A stretch of 11,273 nt of DNA from CAYUNT01 sp964446285 (GTDB taxonomy: Bacteria > Sumerlaeota > Sumerlaeia > SLMS01 > CAYUNT01). Positions 7,043 to 11,273 of the stretch are shown in pieces; position 1 is the first letter of the stretch; each line of letters starts with the position of its first letter. The stretch covers positions 1 to 11,273 of the forward strand of contig CAYUNT010000153.1 in assembly GCA_964446285.1 (NCBI GenBank). The letters run 5' to 3'. Below the pieces are notes generated by a model. That model was not told the DNA's origin, did not search any database, and was given only the letters and a program-made list of their open reading frames with translations. The position numbers were made by a program, and so were the translations under genes.

Positions 7043-8512
7043 ATGCCTCCCACCTCGGAACCCATTTCGGCCATCGTCCTTCTGTATGATCCGCGCCTTA
7101 CTTATTTCTGGCTTGGATTGTCCTTTGTGATTGGCCTGCTTTGGGGTTCCTTTTTCAATGTGTGCATCTACCGGATTCCCATGGGGCTTTCGCCCAACCG
7201 CCCGCGCCGGTCCTTTTGCTTTTCGTGCGGAACGCCCATTGCCTGGTTCGACAACATTCCGCTTTTCAGTTGGATCGTGCTTCGCGGCCGCTGCAGGCAT
7301 TGCGGCGCGGGAATCAGTCCGCGGTATTTCGCCATCGAATTGTTCACCGGCTTGATTTTCGCCGCGTTGTGGTGGTCATCGAACCGCCCCGAACTCGTGC
7401 AGGCGCGGGGATTTTCCGCGGCGGTTTTCTGGCACGCTGCCGTGGCGGGCATGTTGATCGTTGGAGCCATGACCGACTTCGACCACTGGATCATTCCCGA
7501 CGGAATCACGCGCGGAGGGCTTGTGGCGGCGCTTGTGGCAGCGCTTGTTGTCCCGTTTGTGGATTCCAATGCGCTTGTTGTGCGCGCGGGTCCATTTCCG
7601 GCGCTGCGCATGGCAGATTTCTCGCAGCCGGACGAAGTGATTGGCGCCTTGATCGGCAAACCGCCGCGTCAGCCGCCTCCGCCTCGGACGGAAACCTGGC
7701 GGCGTCCGCCACAATCCACATCGCGATCGCCCCGCGCGCCGCAGCAATCGGCCCAGCCCCAGCCGCAATCTCGCCAGAATCCGCGCAGTCCTGCCGCCGC
7801 GCCGGCGCCTGGTGAGCAGGCGTTCGCGCAACGCAAGGGCGGAGAACAGAACGCGGCGGTTATTGGTCATTGGTGGGAGCCTTTCGCCAACGCCCTTGCC
7901 GGAGCCGCCACGGGCTACGCCATGCTTTGGGGGATTGCGCTATTGGGCCGGATCGTATTCCGGCGCGAGGCGATGGGCGGGGGCGACCTGAAACTTTTTG
8001 CTTTTCTTGGAGCGGTTTTCGGGCCGTTTCTTGTGGTTGTGACGCTGTTTCTTTCGTCCATGATCGGCGTGGTTCTCGGGATCAGCGCTGTGCTTTGGGG
8101 CGCGTTGCGCAAACGCCATTGCCCTACTCCAGAGGAAATTATTCCCGCGGATTGCCTTGCCGAGATTGCGATTTTGCCGCCGCCAAGCGCCGCCGCGTCT
8201 GCGGAATCAGGCCAGTCAGACGTGTCAGACGGGCCAGACAAGTCGGACAAGCCGGGCGATTTGCCCGAAGCGGCAAGGGGGGCAGCTAGTGATGCGGCAA
8301 GTGCGTCTGCACCCGCGGCGGCCGCCCCGCCTGACGAGTCGCGCCTGTTGTCTGAATATATGATTTATGCGCACAAACGAGTTCCGCCGCGCCAGGTGCG
8401 CCACATTCCGTTTGGCCCCTCGATCAGCATTGCCGCGCTTCTTTTGCTGATTTTCCACGAGCCAATTCGCGCGGCCCTGATCGCCTATCTTCTGCCGCCA
8501 TTTTTAGGCTGA
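7043..8512 (+). CDS. Prepilin peptidase / N-methyltransferase (A24 family) with two low-complexity insertions
   Basis: An inner-membrane aspartic protease that cuts the leader from type IV prepilins or type II secretion pseudopilins and methylates the new N-terminus. Residue 17 onward begins TM1 (YFWLGLSFVIGLLWGSFFNV). The A24 N-terminal domain has the two Cys pairs, Cys59/62 (FCFSCG) and Cys84/87 (CRHCG). The protease domain has MTDFDHWIIPDG (Asp145, Asp147) and the second catalytic motif GGGDLK (Asp315). Its 489 residues compare with about 250-290 usually. The excess is a Pro/Gln/Arg-rich segment at about 204-277 and an Ala/Ser/Asp-rich segment at about 358-452 between the last helices. ATG 7043 is chosen because it leaves a short tail before TM1. 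In-frame ATG 7007 and TTG 6989 are alternatives; the TTG directly abuts the hairpin and none has a clear ribosome site. No pilin or secretion gene is nearby. Confidence 0.9.
   Translation: MPPTSEPISAIVLLYDPRLTYFWLGLSFVIGLLWGSFFNVCIYRIPMGLSPNRPRRSFCFSCGTPIAWFDNIPLFSWIVLRGRCRHCGAGISPRYFAIELFTGLIFAALWWSSNRPELVQARGFSAAVFWHAAVAGMLIVGAMTDFDHWIIPDGITRGGLVAALVAALVVPFVDSNALVVRAGPFPALRMADFSQPDEVIGALIGKPPRQPPPPRTETWRRPPQSTSRSPRAPQQSAQPQPQSRQNPRSPAAAPAPGEQAFAQRKGGEQNAAVIGHWWEPFANALAGAATGYAMLWGIALLGRIVFRREAMGGGDLKLFAFLGAVFGPFLVVVTLFLSSMIGVVLGISAVLWGALRKRHCPTPEEIIPADCLAEIAILPPPSAAASAESGQSDVSDGPDKSDKPGDLPEAARGAASDAASASAPAAAAPPDESRLLSEYMIYAHKRVPPRQVRHIPFGPSISIAALLLLIFHEPIRAALIAYLLPPFLG
8215..8250 (+). repeat. 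Four tandem 9-bp repeats inside the prepilin peptidase gene
   Basis: GTCAGACGT, GTCAGACGG, GCCAGACAA and GTCGGACAA follow one another without gaps, and a fifth more diverged unit (GCCGGGCGA) follows. Being a multiple of three, the array stays in frame and encodes SDV-SDG-PDK-SDK in the second insertion of the protein. Confidence 0.7.
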
Positions 8513-9903
8513 GGCTGAGCAGAACCTGGTCCGCGGAATGAATCGGCCCGAGCTTCTCCAGCCGCCGCTTCAGCCGCCTCAGCTGCCTCGGGCGCGCCCG
8601 GATCGCGCCCAACGGCTTCGATTCCCAGTCCGGTGCGAATGGCTTCGGCGGGATTTGCGCGGCGCGTGAGCACATGCACGCGCGCGCCAATCAGCCGCAG
8701 GTTCATCACTGCTTCATCCAGACTCACCGCTTCGACATGGCTTTGTTCCTGCTCGCGATACAATTTCGGGAAGGAACGGTCGTCGATCAGGAGCGCCGTG
8801 ACGCGGATTTGATCCTCGATCAGGTTCTCGATGAGCGGCGCTAGCGAGTCGAAATTGAGCGTGGTGGCGCTGAAGATGAGAGCGACAGTCGCGCCGCGGC
8901 GGAAAAACGGACGCAGCCCCGCCGCCTCTCGCGCAAAGTCGTGTTCCCCCCCCGCGCGAAGGAAAGCCAGCCGGTCGAGCAGCGTCAGCAAATGCTGCAA
9001 ACCGCCGCCCATCGGCAGGTGTTCGATGCGCTCGCCGAATGCGAAAAGTTGAATGGCATGTCCGCGCTCGAAGGCCTGACGCGCCAGCGCCGCCGCCGCA
9101 CGAATCGCGTATTCCACTGTGGTGTGCTCGCCGAGGCCCGTCACGCCGAGGCGCCCGAGATCGAGCAGGATCGTCACCTCTGTCGTGCGATCATCGCGGA
9201 AATCCTTGACGAGCAGCCGCCCGTGATGCGCCGACGACGGCCAATGCACGCGCCGCGGCGGATCGCCCAGGCGGAACTCGCGCAGGCCGATAAATTCCTC
9301 GCTCTGCCCGGCGCGGCGGATTGTGTCCATGCCGACATGCGGGCGCGTGCCTTCGCCGAGCAAGTCGAGCGACCGCACCTCCGCCGCCTGCGGATACACA
9401 ACCACATTTGTGAACAGCCCGAGCGGCATTTCGCGCACAAATAGCCCAAGCGGATCCGAAGCGGCCAGGCGCAGCGGCCCCAGCACATACAGGCCGCGAT
9501 GGCGGTTGCATTCGCCCCGGTAGCCGATCGCCAGCGCGCGCCCGCGCCGCCAAATCCCAGGGAACAGGCTTCGAATTTCGTGCGGTCCCGAGGGCGAAAA
9601 GGAATCCTGCATTTCGATGAGAAAGTGCGGGACGATCGAGCCGGTTCGCGCGCGGACGAGGACCTGCATTTCATCGTCCTGGAAGGCGCGCTCGGGGTGA
9701 AGGCGTTCGGCCTCGACCCCGCGCAACAAACGCGAAGCTGCGGCGCCGGCGGCAATTACCAGCAACGCCGCGCCCAGCCCGAGCGACAACAGCCCTGCGT
9801 TTCCCATGCGCCAGCCCACGATCAGACAGAACGACGCCATGAAAATCAGGACGTTGCGCGGGCGAAGGACATGAAACGAATCAGGACCGGAACCAAGAGC
9901 CAT
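8485..9903 (-). CDS. DUF58 domain membrane protein
   Basis: A 472-residue protein of the DUF58 family, usually found with MoxR-type AAA ATPases and transglutaminase-like proteins in envelope-related clusters; its biochemical role is unsettled. Two hydrophobic segments near 16-32 and 34-58 anchor it. The family signature is at 204-235: FIGLREFRLGDPPRRVHW, then GRLLVKDF. From about 240 the fold is von Willebrand A-like, but the first strand ends DLG (TILLDLG) instead of the metal-binding DxSxS. The last 40 residues are an Ala/Glu-rich then Gly/Pro/Gln tail. ATG 9903 is the most upstream Met, just before the first membrane helix; AAGG lies about 12 nt upstream, a weak ribosome site. Its 3' end overlaps the convergent prepilin peptidase gene by 28 bp. 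No MoxR gene is present beside it within the window. Confidence 0.9.
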   Translation of the reverse strand: MALGSGPDSFHVLRPRNVLIFMASFCLIVGWRMGNAGLLSLGLGAALLVIAAGAAASRLLRGVEAERLHPERAFQDDEMQVLVRARTGSIVPHFLIEMQDSFSPSGPHEIRSLFPGIWRRGRALAIGYRGECNRHRGLYVLGPLRLAASDPLGLFVREMPLGLFTNVVVYPQAAEVRSLDLLGEGTRPHVGMDTIRRAGQSEEFIGLREFRLGDPPRRVHWPSSAHHGRLLVKDFRDDRTTEVTILLDLGRLGVTGLGEHTTVEYAIRAAAALARQAFERGHAIQLFAFGERIEHLPMGGGLQHLLTLLDRLAFLRAGGEHDFAREAAGLRPFFRRGATVALIFSATTLNFDSLAPLIENLIEDQIRVTALLIDDRSFPKLYREQEQSHVEAVSLDEAVMNLRLIGARVHVLTRRANPAEAIRTGLGIEAVGRDPGAPEAAEAAEAAAGEARADSFRGPGSAQPQPKNGGRR

Positions 9904-9914
9904 GTGCGGCGTTT

Positions 9915-9924
9915 GCCTTAAGGC
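9915..9924. other. Perfect 10-bp palindrome upstream of the DUF58 gene
   Basis: GCCTTAAGGC lies 11 bp before the DUF58 start codon. It may be an operator half-site arrangement or simply part of the ribosome-binding region; no loop is available for a hairpin. Confidence 0.25.
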
Positions 9925-9927
9925 GGA

Positions 9928-10260
9928 CTAAAGGTGGCTCAACGACATTTCAAAGTTGCAAAAAGACCACTTGCATGTGGGGCAGACCTTCCGGCCAGCC
10001 ACCTTCGCGCGGTTCATCCCTAAAGAATCCCCTCCCCCCATCCCAAGAAGAATCTTTGGAAGGAGATGTGAAAGGCCCTACTTGCTTTCAGGTGCGCCAA
10101 GAGGTATCCATACTTGCAGGTGGAAGGAGCGATGCGGATAATAGCGATAACCAAGGCGAAGATCGCAAGGAATAAACAGCGCGAGCAAAACTCAGCTCTT
10201 GGGATTCAAAGAGCCAATCTCATAAAACCAGCGCCCTTTCCAGGCGTTGGGGCAGAACAT
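9928..10260 (-). pseudogene. Possible decayed small Cys-rich membrane protein (two frameshifts)
   Basis: The 355 bp between the DUF58 and nucleotidyltransferase genes hold no intact gene above 40 codons, but three minus-strand pieces read like one broken protein. Piece 1 (ATG 10260 to TGA 10192) begins MFCPNAWKGRWFYEIG. Piece 2, one frame over (10205-10020), has FCSRC, a hydrophobic run LFLAIFALVIAIIRIA, then TCKYGYLLAHLKASR; it has no ATG or GTG start. Piece 3 is back in the first frame (ATG 10017, or 10041, to TAG 9928) and contains KVCPTCKWSFCNFE. The shift between pieces 2 and 3 could lie at the G-run at 10033-10038. Joined, they would give about 105 residues with three Cys-containing knots around one membrane helix. 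Third-position GC of piece 2 (about 64 percent over the stretch I counted) suits a coding origin. Piece 3 could itself be a 29- or 37-codon gene ending 24 bp before DUF58. Alternatively all of this is chance. Confidence 0.28.
10199..10228 (+). promoter_or_regulatory. Possible promoter for the MNT/HEPN pair
   Basis: TTGGGA (10199-10204) and TAAAAC (10223-10228) match four of six consensus bases each with an 18-nt spacer, putting the transcription start about 25 nt before ATG 10259. The -35 overlaps a 6-bp inverted repeat (GCTCTT 10195-10200, AAGAGC 10209-10214) that could be an operator. Weak prediction. Confidence 0.3.
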
Positions 10261-10579
10261 GCAACATCTGGAACAGGCAATACTAAATGATTTTCGGCGG
10301 CGGGTGGCGGCGCGTCTTCCGCTGCATCAGATGATTTTGTTCGGCTCGCGGGCACGTGGCGACGCCGATTCGGATTCGGACATGGATGTGCTTGTGGTGC
10401 TGGATGCCCCCGCGGATGGCCAGGCGGATTCCTATGTCAGCCATTGCGCCTGGGAGGCGGGATTCGAACATGGCATAGTCGTGTCTCCCGTGGTTTTTTC
10501 GCGCTCGGAATGGGAAGAAGGTCCCGAACGCGACTCTCTTTTGGCGCTGGCTGTGCGAAAAGAAGGAGTTCCCGTATGA
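10259..10579 (+). CDS. MNT-type nucleotidyltransferase, likely antitoxin of an MNT/HEPN pair
   Basis: A 106-residue minimal nucleotidyltransferase. In the characterised MntA-HepT system the MNT protein inactivates its HEPN partner by adding AMP to it. The active-site signature GS-x10-DxD is complete: Gly29-Ser30 (ILFGSRARGDADSDSDMDVL) followed after ten residues by Asp41 and Asp43. The third acidic residue is not obvious; the expected strand reads HGIVVSPVVFSRSEW. The length is normal for the family. ATG 10259 is chosen over an in-frame TTG at 10247 that would add four residues; upstream GGGG is only a weak ribosome site. The stop overlaps the start of the HEPN gene by four bases (ATGA), so the pair is translationally coupled. 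Substrate specificity is inferred from the family. Confidence 0.88.
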   Translation: MQHLEQAILNDFRRRVAARLPLHQMILFGSRARGDADSDSDMDVLVVLDAPADGQADSYVSHCAWEAGFEHGIVVSPVVFSRSEWEEGPERDSLLALAVRKEGVPV

Positions 10580-10986
10580 ATCCAGAAAACGTGGCCGAAT
10601 TGATCCAATACCGAATGGATCAGGCGCGCGAGGCTCTGGACGATGCCCGGTTTCTGTTGAGCGGCGGGCGCGGAATCGGCGGCGTGGTGAATCGGGCCTA
10701 TTATGGCATGTTTTACGCGGCGCTTGCCTTGATGCAGACCCGGGGAACAATTCCCACGAAGCACACCGGTGTTATAGGCATCTTTGACGTAGAATTTGTC
10801 CAGCAAGGGCACTTTTCAAAGAGTCATTCTGAGTGGTTTCATCGAGCCTTCGATCTTCGGCAATCCGCTGATTATCGCATTCGAAAAATCCCTTCGATCG
10901 AGGAAACTCAAGAGTTGCTTGATCGCGCCGATGCCTTTATTTCGGCCGTTGGGGATTTTCTGTTCCGGTCAGGATATTTAAAATAA
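10576..10986 (+). CDS. HEPN domain protein, likely toxin or target partner of the MNT protein
   Basis: A 136-residue all-helical HEPN protein. The family signature is NRAYYGMFYAALALMQ at 39-54, followed by the TKHTGVI loop (61-67) and a helix with FDLRQSADYR (92-101). Many HEPN proteins are RNases that use an R-x4-6-H motif; here none sits at the usual place before the last helix, and the only such spacing is Arg56 to His63 in the loop. Its toxin activity is therefore uncertain. The ATG overlaps the nucleotidyltransferase stop (ATGA), the usual layout of MNT/HEPN toxin-antitoxin-type operons. The length is typical and the reading frame intact. Confidence 0.87.
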   Translation: MNPENVAELIQYRMDQAREALDDARFLLSGGRGIGGVVNRAYYGMFYAALALMQTRGTIPTKHTGVIGIFDVEFVQQGHFSKSHSEWFHRAFDLRQSADYRIRKIPSIEETQELLDRADAFISAVGDFLFRSGYLK

Positions 10987-11273
10987 TCGCGGGGCAGCCG
11001 GCAATTGCAGGAAGTCTGTGCCATTGCCGCGCGGCCTGTCTGCGCATCCTCCCCAGGCCAAATGGACTTGCCGGGGGATGGGCGGGATACGTAGTGTGAG
11101 AGACTGGGGAATTGAGCGGAATGAGTCCGTCCGGTCATTCTCTGGGCGCCGGCTGCGGCGTCCTAAAAAATGGGACGTATAGGTCCAATGGGACGTATTG
11201 GCCAACCAGGGCAAATAGGGATTCACAAAACAAACGCCGGAGAGAAAGCCCAGCATCAAGGAATCCGCCATCA
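10987..11273. other. Intergenic stretch at the right edge, no supported gene
   Basis: I see no ribosome site or recognisable protein on either strand. An open minus-strand frame reaching the edge (MADSLMLGFLSG...) has no family resemblance and runs through a tandem repeat. A 6-bp inverted repeat GGCCTG/CAGGCC near 11034-11060 lacks a T-run, so it is not a convincing terminator for the HEPN gene. Confidence 0.4.
11169..11204 (+). repeat. Two tandem 18-bp repeats
   Basis: AATGGGACGTATAGGTCC (11169-11186) is followed directly by AATGGGACGTATTGGCCA (11187-11204); 15 of 18 bases agree. Each unit contains a near-palindrome, GGAC-N6-GTCC in the first copy. Confidence 0.7.

Noticed and set aside
8941..9444. 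Plus-strand 167-residue frame
   Set aside because: Antisense to the DUF58 signature region; no family resemblance.
11034..11060. Inverted repeat considered as terminator of the HEPN gene
   Set aside because: Stem of 6 bp with a 15-nt loop and no T-run on either side.
10978..11271. Minus-strand 97-residue frame at the right edge
   Set aside because: It passes through the 18-bp tandem repeats and the end of the HEPN gene and shows no recognisable protein.

Overview
The window is GC-rich bacterial DNA. No gene pins down the taxon. A Hanks-type kinase fused to WD40 repeats with a DWG in place of DFG, an ECF sigma factor beside it, and a secreted protein with a Pro/Thr linker and a single dockerin-type calcium loop all suggest a planctomycete-like lineage or a related candidate phylum such as Sumerlaeota or Hydrogenedentota. 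That placement is inference.

Layout. Positions 1-364 (-) hold the start of an ECF sigma factor that runs off the left edge; it uses a TTG start and has its own sigma70-like promoter. Positions 536-4363 (-) encode a 1275-residue membrane Ser/Thr kinase with a periplasm-facing WD40 region. After a 327-bp gap without a convincing gene comes tRNA-Thr(CGT) on the minus strand (4706-4781). Positions 5039-6865 (+) encode the secreted dockerin-like protein, followed by a GC-rich hairpin. Positions 7043-8512 (+) encode a prepilin peptidase with two long low-complexity insertions. It overlaps tail-to-tail by 28 bp with a DUF58 protein gene (8485-9903, -). Positions 9928-10260 (-) look like the decayed remains of a small Cys-rich membrane protein. 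Positions 10259-10579 and 10576-10986 (+) form an MNT nucleotidyltransferase / HEPN toxin-antitoxin-type pair with a 4-bp ATGA overlap. The last 287 bp carry no supported gene but contain two 18-bp tandem repeats.

How they fit together. The kinase and sigma factor are adjacent and co-oriented and could link envelope sensing to transcription, although the separate promoter allows independent expression. The dockerin-like protein, prepilin peptidase and DUF58 protein are all envelope or export related but do not form one operon. The MNT/HEPN pair is a self-contained accessory module.

A theme runs through the window: low-complexity sequence is inserted in or appended to five neighbouring genes (Gly/Glu/Arg in the sigma factor, Ser/Pro in the kinase, Pro/Thr in the dockerin protein, Pro/Gln and Ala/Ser/Asp in the peptidase, Ala/Glu in the DUF58 protein). 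The most unusual case is the sigma factor insert, whose coding strand forms a strong G-quadruplex motif. I found no clearly new multi-gene system. The best leads are the interrupted sigma factor with its G-quadruplex, the kinase with a Gln in the catalytic-loop Asn position, and the frameshifted Cys-rich remnant.
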